A stretch of DNA of 64,000 nucleotides from Thelonectria olida (taxonomy: Eukaryota; Ascomycota; Sordariomycetes; Hypocreales; Nectriaceae): contig JAGPYM010000002.1 in NCBI GenBank assembly GCA_020736575.1, positions 2,976,001 to 3,040,000 on the forward strand, read 5' to 3'. The position numbers and the translations under genes were made by a program. How positions within the stretch are numbered: the first letter of the stretch is position 1; each line of letters starts with the position of its first letter. Shown here piece after piece: positions 21,131 to 33,556 of this stretch. Below the pieces are notes generated by a model. That model did no database searches, was not told the origin of the DNA, and saw only the letters and a list, made by a program, of their open reading frames with translations.

Positions 21131-23751
21131 ACCATTCTATGATAGAATAAGAAGACAAGACTTGTGTTGAATGCATCCCAGATAAGACAAGATCGAGGGA
21201 TGGGAGATTTAGAAAAGATTTCACGAAAGAGACTAAAGAAAGGGTAGCATTATAGGTAAACCCCAATTGATCCAATGTATCATTAAGCATCATGGCGCAA
21301 CTCGGATAGAAGCATTGCATAACCAGGACATACAGCATGCGATGTGACATGGATATTGTAGGCAGCTGATGATAACAGATAATATCGCAACATAGGGAGG
21401 TATCTGAGGAAGGCTGCCGTCACCATCTCATGGAGATTATAGACAGTCACAGCAAACGGCAATCCCTCGTATACCTGCCATAATCCCAATTCCACAAAGC
21501 CACCTCTTCTGGAAACGATCGACAATTGGGACAGTTGTAGTGATTCAGAGACGTCTCTAGTTGCTTGTAGCAACTTTTGGTCTTGCAGTCAGCACAATAA
21601 CAACGTTTGCCAGCAGTCCTGGGTGTGGTTGAGAACCTACTTGTAGCACGCCCAGTGTGTCGTTCCCTCGTCTAGCTTCTCAACACTGAGGCCGATCCCG
21701 GATTGATCATGCAGACACCACGTCACTATGCGGCCGTTGTCGTCTGTGACTGTGCGATGAGCTGGGTTGTCGGACGACGCTTCTCGAGAGGCAAACTAAG
21801 AAAGCTCACCAGCAAGGCAACCAGGACATTGACGAGCCATCGTGAGTTGTGTGCGAAACTTATAAGAAGGCAAATTTGTATTTTGAAAGGGTAATTTAGT
21901 AAGATCTTTGGTGGATACGGTGTTTTGTTGTGTCAACCTTCCTATGGTATCTAGACCTACCTTGAAGCGAGAAGTGATGTGGCTTTTGTATTGAAAGCTG
22001 GGCTCCGATAGTACGTCGGACAAAGAGAAACAATTTTTCTTTGTTCACCTTTGAAATAGAGAAGTCTATGTATTGAAATGCCATTAGGCTGAGCGTGAGG
22101 CAGTCACCCTAATTGCCTGGACAGGGCGACACTGTGCTGCACCGTCATTGGCGGCTCGTGGACATAATTAGGCCACCTGGATAGAGCCTCGCGAAAGCCC
22201 CGTGAAAGCCCTCCATTTAGTTAAGCCAGTCAGGATGGTCTACGTTCGTTTGCCATGCTACGAGAGATCGTGCTTGGAACGTGCTCTGGTCTCATAGGCC
22301 CCCAGACCGACGCCAAGTGTCTTGTGTGTGTAGATGTCATGAAGAAACTGCCCATGGGACAGAGAAAGTGGGTGGTGAGGCAACTTACCCATGCTTCGTT
22401 CCAATCCCTGATGGAGAAAATCGATAATCGCGAAATGATGAGCTAATGGGCACCGGGCAGATCTGAGAGCACACTCACTAAACGATGTCCGACCAACCGA
22501 GCCGAGGACGTTGAGGCTGGTCGGTAGCGAGGGAGCTCGTCTCGCTAACTAGGATACACATCTTGGCAAGCGGGTTGGAGAAACAGCGATAAACAAAACG
22601 TTGGTTCGGTGATTGTTGAGAGCTTTAAAATGAGTCCCAGCAGGCCTCGTGTCAGTCACGGGTCGAGCAGCTGACGGCGCGAAAGGCTGGCGATAAGCCG
22701 CCATGGAAGTAGCTCGCGGAATGACTCTCAGCTTGAGCTACACGAGGAGGATTGCGATCCCTCGTGCTGTTGGGATGTCTTGCGGGTTGCGGAACAGGCA
22801 CAGGCCGTTTTAGTGTCTCGTAAGCCCCATTGAGGCGCTGGAGCGTTGGGTTGGATCGCTTGGGTGTGGAGGAGCGTTTCCCTTGCAAGATCTGCCTGTC
22901 GAGCAGATCATGGGGACAGATATGATTGATGGGATTCAGACCCTCTGCAGCACATCATTGTGCGGCTGCGCGTGTGGCTGCGCGGGTTTGATTGCGGTGG
23001 GTGACGCAAGCAGGGATTCCGTCGTCGGGAGGCGCTCCGACGTTGAGATAGTGTTGGTGTTGGCTCTGAATGTTGGTGCCACTGTCTCTGACCGACATTG
23101 ACATGTCTGACCCTGTGACGAGACGGGGGAAATGATCACAAGGAGAGGAGGACTTTGTCTCGGATGATGAAATGATGGTGGATGGTCGTTTGTTGCGTAC
23201 AGATGGCCATCGTGCGGGATGTAGGTACCTGGACATGGAAGAGAAACGGTAGTCTCGAAAGCCGAGGACAGCGATCCGACCCTCCCGCCCGGTGGAATTT
23301 ACGTCGGATAATAATTACGACATAATTATCTGCCGTACCTGCCAAGTCAAGTCAAGAAGCAAGGGATGGGCTGTGTACGAAGTGCCTAGTTAGGTAATCA
23401 AGACATTGGGGAAAGTGGCTCTCCAGAGTCGCCTGTCACTTTTGGTTGGGATCCATCGCTCGAGGCAAGTGCAAGCCAACTTAGGTAGCAAGTGGTGCAC
23501 GATAGGTTTGGCCTAGCACATCACCTGCCTTAAGACCGTTTGGTGAGATGGGGACGACAGGAACGGATTCCACTTGCAGTCGTGCCTTTCAACGCCAACC
23601 AATAATGCTCTTCGTTGCTGATCTCATTGGCACATGGAATAGACGGATGGAAGCCTTCTAGAACAGAAGCCCCGCCCGCCTCTTGCCGTCGTCCCTGGTC
23701 CCTGATGAGGCCTGACTTAGGTAACTACTGCTTGTCTGCCGAATGCCACCC

Positions 23752-23775
23752 TTTTTTTTTTTTTTTTTTTTTTTT
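23752..23775. repeat. poly(T) tract, 24 nt
   Basis: Twenty-four uninterrupted T residues lie inside a gene-free region. It could be a microsatellite or the A-tail of an old retroposed sequence read on the other strand; no element is recognisable next to it. Confidence 0.8.
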
Positions 23776-25517
23776 CGAGTTCATCCGCCCGACAAGGGCG
23801 ATGGGAAACAATCACACGACATATCTCGAGATATCACATCTACTTCAGAGGTCAGCTAATCTGAGCAGATAGGTCGGTTGGATGGTCTCCTAATTACACC
23901 AAACTACGTACTCCGCAAGGCTAGGGCCCAATATCCCATAGACCTAGCATACACGCAAAGCCCAAACACGATCTGACCAATCACCCACACACACCCGCGG
24001 ACGGGAACGAGGCCCGGCAAGAGACACACGATTACAAGTCTGGTCCTTGCTCAACTGACCGGCCATTTTAAAATTAAAAGGCAGCGTCCCTGTGGGCGGC
24101 CCGGACGGGATCGTTGATCGACGCGCATGCCGGCTGCGAGCGCTAAAAGCAAGCAAGCACAAAGCTTTTGGGGCTTCTGCACTGCTTGTGCCTCTCTCTC
24201 CGCCAGGTCTCCCCATGTATTCGTACGGATTATCTCGCTGAGAGAGTTTTGGACGTGCGTTGCTGCATGCTGCATGCTCTTGAGTCGTAGGACGCAGCAT
24301 GACGCCCTTGTCCCTGGCTGCTGCATCATACAGACGCTTTGTCTTGGCCTAACGAAGTCATGAGATTCTCTTTATCCAAACTCGGTTGCCTGCAGCAAGC
24401 CGTCTCTCCCCTCGCCGGCTTTCATTTAAAGCCGTTGGGACTATCGAAAAGACTCCTAACGCGATAGTAGACAATGAATGACATGAGAGAGCGGTCAGTC
24501 ACAGGCACGGCTTTTGTCGTACCATGTCAACCGCCCCCCAATTACCCACCCCCAAATGTTTCGTCCGGCCGGGTCAGCGAGAAGTAATCCAGGGGCTGCC
24601 CGACCAGAAATGGCATTGGCTGGGGAGTGAGAGGGGGCTGAGGAGTGAGGACCTCCTCATTCCTATGATGGCGTGGGTCTTGGGATTGTGGTCGTACGGA
24701 GTGCAGCAGCATGCTGTGCCATTATGACACGGCCGACGCAGACATGAGGGGGCTGCAGAAGCGGGGGGAGAGTATCATGAAGGAGGTGGTGACCTCAAAT
24801 TCGCGCTGATGCCGACGATTCGGGACGGGTGGTGAGCACCTTGCTGGGGATGGCAATGAGGAATCTGAATCCCAAACATGGAGCCTCGTATACGAGTGCG
24901 AGGGAATTAAGATGGGACATTGAGTGAAGAGGTTAGACATGACTTATTGACGTGAAGTCAGGATCAACGACCAACCAGACAAACCGACCAATGGCCCAAA
25001 CCTCGCAAGAGGTGAGCCCTGGTTGAAAAGTGCCAGACAGGGGATCTGGGTCGGTCATCATGCCAGGGGCGGCGCAATGGCTCCCTCCCCTCTGGGCCCT
25101 CTCTCCCCTTTGGAGGCTTGAAGCCCCCTTGTCCGCAATGACAATGACGAACATGCAGCTCCATCGCAAGCTCGGTAGCTGGCAGCTAGTCGGCGTCCTA
25201 GGCGATATGAACGGGCCATTATCCAAGCCCGCCCCCAGCTCCAGCCCAACTCCCTAGCCCAGCCCGCCGCCGGGTCCGCAAAAGCCCACCGACCCCTCCT
25301 CTCCTGTTGAACGTGTCCGGCCTTTGAGCTCGTTGCGGGTGAGGCCAGGATGATCACGATGGCGGCAAGGGGCCATCAGAAAATGAAGAGGTTTCGTGGT
25401 AATGAATGACTCGGGAGCCCGTCTGGCTGGCTGGTTCCTTGAGGTAACAACCCCTGTTAGGATGCAAGGTCATATGTACGAATACGTAGGTAAGATGCCA
25501 TTCTGCTACCCTCACCG

Positions 25518-25587
25518 TATGCATGCCATGCCGTGCCGTAAGCATGCCGCGCCTATGCCGTGCAGATGTTTATGCCATGCGCGGCGC
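25518..25587. repeat. degenerate ATGCC/CATGC repeat patch
   Basis: ATGCC, CATGC and CCGTGCC units recur irregularly over about 70 bp. It appears to be a degenerate pentanucleotide repeat with no known role. Confidence 0.5.
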
Positions 25588-27457
25588 TGTGTTCTGCGCT
25601 CGGTATGACAGGAGTCCAGGGTCGGGAAAGCAGACCGGCGCTGGCAGCGAGATATGACAGACATGGACAAGCATCCCACCCGTCTTCAGGTATGGATAAT
25701 GGGAGGGGAGGCTGTCGCTCGCTACGATTCCCAAAGAACGATGCAAATACTCCACAGTTGAGTGTCAAGAAGACGGTCCTTCCTGATTTTTGTGCCCAAG
25801 GAAAATGCAAAACCCCAACGACGGAGAAAAAGGAGCCCGAAGCCCAGGCCAGGGATGAGACAGTGTTTTGAATCATGGTGGAGGAGGGATTTGAAGTGGT
25901 CCTGGCTTGATGAGAAAGTGGAGTGGGGAGCAGAGGCGACTGACTGATTGATCAGTGAGAGAAGGGAAGAGCGGGCGCCATTTTCTCTGACTTGACGGCG
26001 CATAATAAAGAACGAACCCCTCCACACCCAGACCACCTGCCTCCTGGCTTGATCGGTTCGATTGCTGTAATTACAAAGTACCTACCTACTTTACATAATT
26101 CGGTACTCGGGCTGTTAGGGTAACGCATCCGTCCAGTTCCTTCCCAAAATCGCAGTTACCTGCACTTTGGGTCAGTATTTGGGCTCCCGTTCCACCTTCC
26201 ACCGATTGCTTGGCTGCTCTTCCCCCCGTTTACTACGCACATCCGCCCACGTGCTCAACTCCAACGTCGTGGTGTTGGTGATACCTTCCTCTTGCCTCCT
26301 TCAATACCTCACCATCTACGCCCAGGTAGGTAGGTCTTATACGCTGGATACCCTCTGCTATCTGCTCTTTGGGTGAGTGATCCTTGTTAATTGCTTCCCC
26401 GGGAGCATGCCACAGCCTTTAATCATGCCCACCATATCCCTACGACATTCTCTAACACGCCCCTCGCTCCTTTTCTGAGTATTCACTGCCTGACCTACGT
26501 GCCTACTTCAACACATCTATCCCTATCCTGTCTTTCTGCCATATCCACCATCAACCCACTCCTTCGCCCACGCGCCCACTCAATTTTCTCTTTGGTCCAA
26601 GGGTCTTTTTCATATCCCAAATCCCTTGTCCCTTTGACTGCACAGATACACTGAAAAAAACCACACCAGGGTTCCTCATGCCCCTACCCATCCATACCTT
26701 ACAGCCACCATACCTACCACCTACCTTAACCCAGATCACCGTCATCCTGGCAGGCGGCTGAGGATCGTGTTCGTGCGTTGGCTCGGTCTTGTTGAATACC
26801 TACTTCGCGATTCCCCTCCGTCATCATCCACCGGCTTCTCACTGTCCCGCATACCTTCAAGCCTTTTCTACCCCTTTGTTCCCACGCTACTATACCGCCG
26901 TAACATCAGGCACACCATTCCCACACACGCACGCACACACCGAAAATCATAATTCTGTCTTCTTTTGTCCTTCTTACAGCCCAGGGCTTTCTTCATTTTT
27001 AACTCTTGGCGTGTCTCGCTAACATAGAGGCGCCTCCTGCAACCCAGACTGGCTTCATTTGCTTGCTTTTGATACTACCGGGAGCTTAATTCGATCCCCC
27101 CGTTCCACTGTCCCCCCCCCCCACCTCGAAGCGCAACGCATCCAACCGCTTCCTACGAAACTTTGTCTTTACGCCTCTTCCTCGCTCTTCCTCGACGAGT
27201 CTTTAGAACGGTTCTCATCGACGGTCTGGGGCCACTCTCTCGTCGTTACAGTACCAGCTCCGTCCTCAACCTGCCCCTCAGCCCGCACAAACGTCGATTG
27301 AAACACATCCAACCCCTGACCCGGAGGCTTCGCGTCAGCACCCCAGTCCGTGCCGTTTGTCGTTCTGCGGCCGCGAACTTCCTCCTGACGTCCTTACCTC
27401 CGACCCTGCGCCTCCTTCGAGCAACTCGAGCCGATCGCGAGAAATAAGACAGCAAAT

Positions 27458-28762
27458 ATGGCCGAGAACGAGACCGAGAAACCTTCGGTGTTGCTGATCG
27501 GTGGTCTTGGCTATATCGGTCGCTTCCTCGCCCTTCATATCCACCAAAACAACCTCGCCTCTGAGGTGCGAATCGTCGACAAGGTCCTTCCGCAACTCGC
27601 ATGGCTAGCCCCTGAGTTCTCTGAAGCCTGTTCCCAGGACAAGTTCATGCAGGCTGACGCTAGCAGACCTGGTAAGCATTTACACCATTTCCCCTGGTTC
27701 CCACTATCCACGATCTGAAGGTGGAATCGATATCAAGATTGTTGGAGCTAATGTGAGAGTCTTCTGCCGCATACAGATGCCTTAGCAAGAATATTCGACC
27801 GTGCCGATGGAAAGCAATGGGATTATGTCTTCAACTGTGGTGGCGAGACGAGATACTCTCAGGAGGACGAGGTGTACAAACTGCGATCTCTGAATCTGTC
27901 TATCGCTGTGGGCAAAGAGGCCGCGAAGCGAGGGGTCAAGGCCTTTGTTGAGTTGAGCACAGGCATGGTATACAAATCGGACTCCTCGCCGAGCAAGGAA
28001 GGTGACAAGCTCAAGCCTTGGAGCAAGATTGCCGTTTTCAAGTTGAAAGCGGAAGAAGAGCTAGCCCAGATTGAAGGGTGAGTCAGAGATGATACCTCGA
28101 TATCGAACAGGATGTTTGCTGACACGGATACTGGCAGTCTGAACCTCGTCATTGTGCGACTACCACATGTCTATGGTCCGTATGCTTCTCAGTGGGTTGC
28201 AACGGCTTTGTGCATGGCCCGCACCTACCAGCACCTTGAGGGTGAGATGAAGTGGCTCTGGACAAAGGAACTCCGAACCAATACCGCTCACATTGACGAC
28301 GTTACACGCGCGCTGTGGGACATTACCGCCTGGTACGACGCCGGCAAGGCTGGCTGGGACCTGGGAAGTATGGGCAAGAACGTCACTTTCAATGTGGTGG
28401 ATAAGGGTGCGACCAGTCAGGGCACCATGGCTACCATTATCGGTGAGCTCTTCAAGATCGAGACAGGATTCCAGGGACAGCTCATCAGCACATTTGCTCG
28501 GTTGCATCTGGATAGCGTCGTGGACGATGTCAACGACGAACTCCTCGGACCTTGGGCAGATCTGCTCGCGAAAGCCGAAATCACGCGACCAGGCCCTCTG
28601 ACACCGTTCATGGAGAAGGAACTGCTTAAGGACACGGACCTCAGCATGGACGGCAGTCGGCTGGAAAAGTTATTAGGGTTCCAATACACGAAACCAACAC
28701 TCACTAAGGAGCTGGTTGAGGACGTGATTGAGAGCTATAAGAAGATGAACTGGTGGCCCTGA
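27458..28762 (+). CDS. NAD-binding epimerase/dehydratase-like protein (atypical extended SDR)
   Basis: Exons 27458-27671, 27777-28077 and 28138-28762 give 379 residues. The Rossmann motif GGLGYIG (G15, G18, G21) near the N-terminus binds NAD(P). The NxxG-like FNCGGETRYS (residues 90-99) and the strand FVELSTGMVYKS (128-139) are typical of extended SDRs, as is the RLPHVYGPY segment after intron 2. The usual catalytic YxxxK appears altered: by alignment to the conserved Glu that follows, Lys is K162 but the Tyr position is V158 (AVFKLKAEEE). Such proteins may bind nucleotide or use another residue. The substrate is unknown. A very long pyrimidine-rich leader precedes the start. It is conserved in kind with fungal proteins annotated only as epimerase family. 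Confidence 0.88.
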
Positions 28763-30739
28763 AGCAGGCAGGCGGCACGGGACATTGTTCTCAGGGAGCG
28801 AGTAATGCATGTTGGGGACTGGAGCGGGTTTTCCTTTGTGCAGCCGAATCGGCCGAGCGGAGAGTCGACATGAGCTAGGGAGGGACGATACCAAGGGACG
28901 ACACACACGACCATGGCATGAGTTACGGCCGCAGACAACTTTGAAGTTGGGGCCTGACTGGCCACGCCTGGGGGGGACGACATAACGTATTGGTTGTGCC
29001 TGGGGAAGAGACATGTCTGGAGAGGCACCAGAGATTCGACACAGTGTATAACTAGAACACGAGCGACTCTTGGGAGAGGGCAAAGGGTTGGAGGTGAATA
29101 ATTTGGGAGGCCATTTGACAGTATCTCGAGGGAGAGACTACCTCCCTACGTACATAGTACAAAGACGTAGGGTAATAATATCACAAGGGTACATAGATGT
29201 TGATCAGTTGATGACGATGTGCAGACCAGATATGGCCGAGATGAAGTGAGCAGCATCGATCAGATCAGAGCACGAACAGGGGGAGATGAAGCGATGGTGA
29301 GGAGGGTCGCCTGCAGATTGGCGATGCAACCGAGGTGGTTGTCCAAGGTTAAGACGCAGAAGCATGTGGAAGCAGGCGGTGATGGATGGCATCGAGGACC
29401 CTGCAATTAGCGCAACGTGGGGTTGCATGGTGTCTTTGCTAGGTCAGTTGGTTCACATGGTGTGCAAGGGCAGCTGGGTGAGGTCGCTTTGGTGGACGTG
29501 AAGCTGCAAGGGACAGCACATGCTATACGTAGAAGGTATGATGGATCTGGCCGACGATGTCAGAGTAGTGGAAGCTGTCGTCGGCGTCGGCGTCGGTGAA
29601 GAGAGGGCCGACACTGATGTTTTGGAGGCTGAGGACGGTGATGCGGATGGCGGCAGGCTTGGTATTTGGTGGCGTCAACGCGGTGTCTCTGGCGTGGCAC
29701 CAGTATGAGGCTCTCACGTGCCTCGGGAAGCACAGAGTGAGGACGCTCGTTGAGGTCAAATGCGTACCGAGCTCCAAGCTCATGACAAGACCCTTTTTCG
29801 AATGACCTACCTGTTTCGGAGATGGGCAACTGCTGCATGTCGACATGCTTGATCCCAGATGTTCCCCTCATTTGCATCTCCATTCCCCCATCTTCACCAG
29901 AGCGTCCCTGGTTGCCTGGCATCATCCCCAAGAAACCTCCGCTTCTTGGCGCACGAACGAGCCGCGCCGGCGCGTGTTTCCGCATTGGGACTTGGCCATC
30001 AGCTGGTTGGTCGAGTTGAGCTATTAAGCTCGTTCGGATAAAAGCACCCTGTACGGGAGCTTGACATGTGTGGTTGGATTGTCGGCGTCACGGCCAGAAA
30101 TGAATTACACAAGCAAAATGAAGACGTCGAAGAATGGCGGCGTCCAAGGCTTGGCCCGACACTCCGGTCTCTCCCACTGGCATCATCAACACCCCGCAAT
30201 TGCGATTGCGCCTCATTGTGGGGATCTGCCCTGCCCTGTAGCTCTCTGCAGGCTGTGCTATCGGCCTCGGAGCTGCTGGTGCCGACCTGTTGGTGCCCTT
30301 TGCTACGGAGGGAGGCACGTTGACGTGTTGACGTTCAAACATTCTTGGCACCATTTTGGCTTGTGATTCCCGAACAACCCCTGTGTCCTGATACAATGAC
30401 ATTTCTTGATATAATAGCCCGCGGAACCCGTCTCTGGAACAAGTCACACAATTCCCCTATTTTTCACACATCTCCCCGACCTCTTATTTGCTAGTTTTGC
30501 CCTTGTTTTTCTGGGAAAGCGCTGTCTGTAGCTTGTGCAATCGTGCAGCTGAAAGACAAGCTATTGACTGATAGTTGTTCCAGTCGTTGGGCAAGAACCG
30601 CCAACACAAAACGTCACCTCTTTAAAAGCTCCACCTGCCTCACCTCACCTGGCTTTCACGTCACATCACTTTCAACTTGTTATCTTCTCCCTACCAAATA
30701 TTCATATTCCCTTCATTTCCAATCCAAATCACATCAAAA
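28763..30739. other. intergenic, no gene seen
   Basis: About 2 kb without a supportable frame. The last 200 bases are the likely promoter and leader of the next gene, including a TATA-like box and a CACCTCACCT-rich stretch. Confidence 0.55.
30621..30628 (+). promoter_or_regulatory. TATA-like box
   Basis: TTTAAAAG lies about 115 bp before the start codon at 30740 and is followed by a C/T-rich leader, a usual layout for a well-expressed fungal gene. Confidence 0.35.
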
Positions 30740-31418
30740 ATGGCTGCTCCTGCTGAAAAGACCCTCCAAGACCTCAGCGGCAAATGGCTCCTGGTAAGTG
30801 ATGCAACATCGCGTCGGCTGCTGCCCCTCGTTCATCAGGATTACCCCTCCACCGCCACATGCAATCCGCATCCATGGTTCCATTTGCTGACCCCTCCAAC
30901 AGAACAAGACAATCTCCGATAGCTCAGAGCCCGTCCTCGCTCTCCAGGGCATCGGCTTCCTGACCCGCAAGGGCATCGGCCTGGCCAGCATCACACTCGA
31001 TGTCAACCAATACACGGCGCCCCCCAAGGCCCCCAGCGAGTCGACCGACGTCGTCTCCCACATCGACATCACCCAGACGGCCTCGGGCCTCAAGAGCACC
31101 CAGGAGGACCGCTGCCTCGATGACTTCTTCCGCGCCCATGCCGACTGGCTGTTCGGCAAGGTCCGCGGCAAGTCCTCGTGGGTATCCCTCGACGACGTCG
31201 ACGACGAGTTCCTGAAGAAGGGCTGGATCGTCGAGGGCGACGGCAAGTTCATCAAGAGCCACGTCGAGTCCGAGGACAACGGCTGGGTCGCCGTCCAGAT
31301 CTGGGGCTTCGAGCTGATCGATGGCGTGAGGCGCTACGCCAGACATATTGTCGTGACCAAGAAGCAAGAACGCGTGCAGATTCGTCTGGTTTACGACTAC
31401 CTCCCCGAGTCCGAATAG
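30740..31418 (+). CDS. conserved small fungal protein, calycin/lipocalin-like
   Basis: Exons 30740-30793 and 30903-31418 give 189 residues. The start codon context is AAAAATGGCT. Visible features are an N-terminal G-x-W (DLSGKWLL, G14-W16) directly before NKTISDSSEPVLALQGIGF, alternating hydrophobic segments such as ASITLDVNQY and SHIDITQT, and a C-terminal RYARHIVVTKK...IRLVYDYLP pattern. G-x-W followed by many beta strands recalls lipocalins or fatty-acid-binding proteins, but this fold is an inference. No signal peptide, membrane helix or catalytic motif is seen. Similar proteins of about this size are, as far as I know, common in ascomycetes and unnamed. The intron separates the G-x-W strand from the rest. 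Function unknown; ligand binding is a guess. Confidence 0.85.
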
Positions 31419-31987
31419 AAGAACCTCATCTCTACTGTTACGACGGGATGGAAGAAGTGGAAGAAGACTCATTGGCCTAATTGGAGTACTACTTTTTTTG
31501 TTCAAGACCTACAATATGCTTCTTTTGCGTGACGTTATCCGTATTGCCCCAGAAAGGAAGGGGACTTGGCTCAAGATTAGGAACAATGATGAGAGAAGTC
31601 ACTTTTTGCTGTTGATCAGAGCCTACAAATGAACCATGAGGAATTTATGTCTTTTTTCCTACAAACATACGTGGTCTTGTTCAACTCTCCACTGTGTTGA
31701 AAGTGTTGCCCTTCCGATTCCGACCCAATGTACTCATCTTTGTTCGTGCATGTTTTGTCTTGCACCATTGTCATGATGTTGATGTCATGTCGTGTCCTAC
31801 CCGAAAAGATCCATCTTTCCTGATGCGCAGTCTATTGAGCCCATCCAACGCCCCATGATGCTTCGTTTTTAATCTGGTCTTTGGATTTCATGGTATTCAA
31901 TGTGTCGAGGAGCCATTCATTTGTACGGTCCCCATCACCCCCACTTGGTGAAATATTTCCTCGCTCATTCATTTCTCACACCACAGC
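31419..31987. other. intergenic between convergent genes
   Basis: The stretch lies between two converging stop codons and should hold both 3' UTRs. I see nothing else. Confidence 0.6.
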
Positions 31988-32574
31988 TCAAGCAGGCCTT
32001 CTCTTGACAAACTCCTCCAGATCCTGCACAGTAGCCACACCCAGCACAAAGCGTCTGTTCTCGTCGGTGATGACGGCAAACTCCTCCTTCCACGGACTTC
32101 CCTCGGGCTGGCCGCCGCGGAAGAAGTCCTCGAGCTCCTCGAGGGTGGTGTCCATGGTGATGACGCGGTAGGTGCGGCCGCGGCGCTGGAAGCGCGTCAT
32201 GGCGGCGGAAAGGCGGTCCTCGGGGTGACCTTGCCGGCCTCGAGGAGCGAGTGCAGGTGCGGGATGGAGATGTAGCCGAGGAGGGCGCGGGTCTCAGCGT
32301 CGACGATGGTGAGGTGCGTGTATTCGCGCTCGTAGGCGGAGAGGAGGGCGAGGGAGATTGCGTCCGAGGGGTTGAGGGAGAGTGCGGCGGGAGGGTCGAG
32401 GTCTTGAACGGTGGCCTGCGATGGGGGGGTGTTAGAACTTGTGGAAGGATAATGGAGGGAATGTGGAAGAAGTAGGTGCAAGGTAAAGCGGTCCCAAAGA
32501 CTTACCCCGCGATATCGGGATGACCAGCTCGTGACGAGGGGCTGCGTGGAAGCAGAGGCAGCAGCAGCAGCCAT
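31988..32574 (-). CDS. CBS-domain pair protein with an apparent 1-nt frame break
   Basis: On the minus strand, exon 1 is 32574-32506 (MAAAAASASTQPLVTS...) and exon 2 runs 32415-31988. A first CBS motif is visible (SDAISLALLSAYEREYTHL, ALLGYISIPHLHSLLEAGK) and a second one after it (MTRFQRRGRTYRVITMD, then AVITDENRRFVLGVATVQDL). They are in two different frames. Exon 2 has 428 nt, one short of a multiple of three, and the switch falls at a run of four G (plus strand 32222-32225, C on the coding strand). One more base there gives a continuous 165-residue protein. This may be a sequencing error or a real mutation. A 44-nt intron (GTCACC...CCAG) would also restore frame but has poor signals and removes conserved residues. 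CBS pairs bind adenosyl nucleotides and regulate partner proteins. Confidence 0.8.
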
Positions 32575-33556
32575 GATGAGGTTGATTGCAAGAGTCGTTC
32601 GTTGCTTCCAAAGGTGTAGCGCTGGAATGGTCTTTTTAGGCTTGTAACGCGCACGTCAGAAAGTGAGGGGATCGCGAAATGGTCGAATGGGTGATGATGG
32701 TGGTGGTTCGAGAAGCAACTGCACGTTGAATGGGAAAAAATTGGTGGGGCAGAAAAAGGTGCCCGCCTTCCAGATTGACATTTGATTGATTGTTTAGCGC
32801 CATTTACGGGACTGATGATCCACCACATTATATGTGATGGCAACGGGTGAGTAGGAGATAATGTCTGCGAAAGATGATGATCAGTCTGGAGAAACAGAAG
32901 ATCTAATACAGTGAATAGCTTCTCGTGTGCTCACATCATTGCATGATTTCTCCCGAGATCAATGGCCAAATGCACGAGTCCCTGAGAATTCCGAGACAAA
33001 TACGACGCCGAATGAGGTGATGTCACCACCTGAAAGCTGCCCCCGTTCCTTCCTGTTTCGAGGGATGTAATCCTTCAACAACCGGGAATGGAAGACTGTG
33101 AAGCTGCTGTCGGTCCTACCCTTTCTTAACTCCGAGAAATCAACAATCAACCTGACCTTGGCTTTCATCTCGATCTCTTTGCGGCAATTTTCGTTTGCAT
33201 TTCCTCTGTTCCTCGGTTGCATCTTTTATCCTCGTCATCAAAGGCATTGTCGCTTCTATCTGGGCGTCTCCCTTTACCTCCCTTGCGTGCACATTGTCCG
33301 CGTGTGAGTCGACGTCATACCAACCAGTAAGTCACCCGAGCATCAGCCACGGTGCATGTCTGCGATTCATCAACACCATTCCTCGCCCAAAACGGTGGTT
33401 TTTGTCGCCGTATGAGATGTTTACCCTTTCGCACCTCCAAGGCACATCAGCTCTGACTTCCCGGGCCAATTGATTGCCTCAAGCGCTGACTTACACGCGT
33501 CTCGTCTTCTAGATCACTCCTAGCTGCCCGTTCTCCTGGCATTGCCGACTCTTATT
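32575..33556. other. divergent intergenic region
   Basis: The stretch lies between the starts of the CBS gene and the phosphate carrier gene. Its last 400 bases are pyrimidine-rich leader sequence. No gene or clear element is seen. Confidence 0.55.

Larger units (their letters stand above)
21131..27457. other. 6.3-kb region without a supportable gene
   Basis: Open frames on both strands are short and low in complexity and match no family I recognise. The region holds a T24 tract, CATGC-type repeats near 24255-24330 and 25518-25587, and TAGGTA motif copies at 23223-23231, 26078-26090 and 26323-26334. From about 26370 to 27450 the plus strand becomes strongly pyrimidine-rich, including a C11 run at 27112-27122; this looks like the promoter and long leader of the SDR gene. 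A non-coding RNA or a lineage-specific gene could be missed here. Confidence 0.5.

Noticed and set aside
22652..23139. Two minus-strand frames that could be joined by an intron of about 50 nt into a disordered protein
   Set aside because: The join is open, but there is no convincing start, no branch site and only low-complexity sequence.
23752..23775. T24 tract as the tail of a retroposed element
   Set aside because: No element body, target duplication or coding remnant is visible on either side.
30924..31505. 193-codon frame on the minus strand across the calycin-like gene
   Set aside because: It lies antisense to a well-supported spliced gene; its Leu/Gly/Ala/Asp-rich repetitive composition is the usual shadow of GC-rich third positions.
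32192..32235. 44-nt intron in the CBS gene as an explanation of the frame change
   Set aside because: The donor GTCACC is poor, there is no CTAAC branch site, and the removed bases encode residues that look like a normal part of the second CBS motif; not excluded without RNA data.
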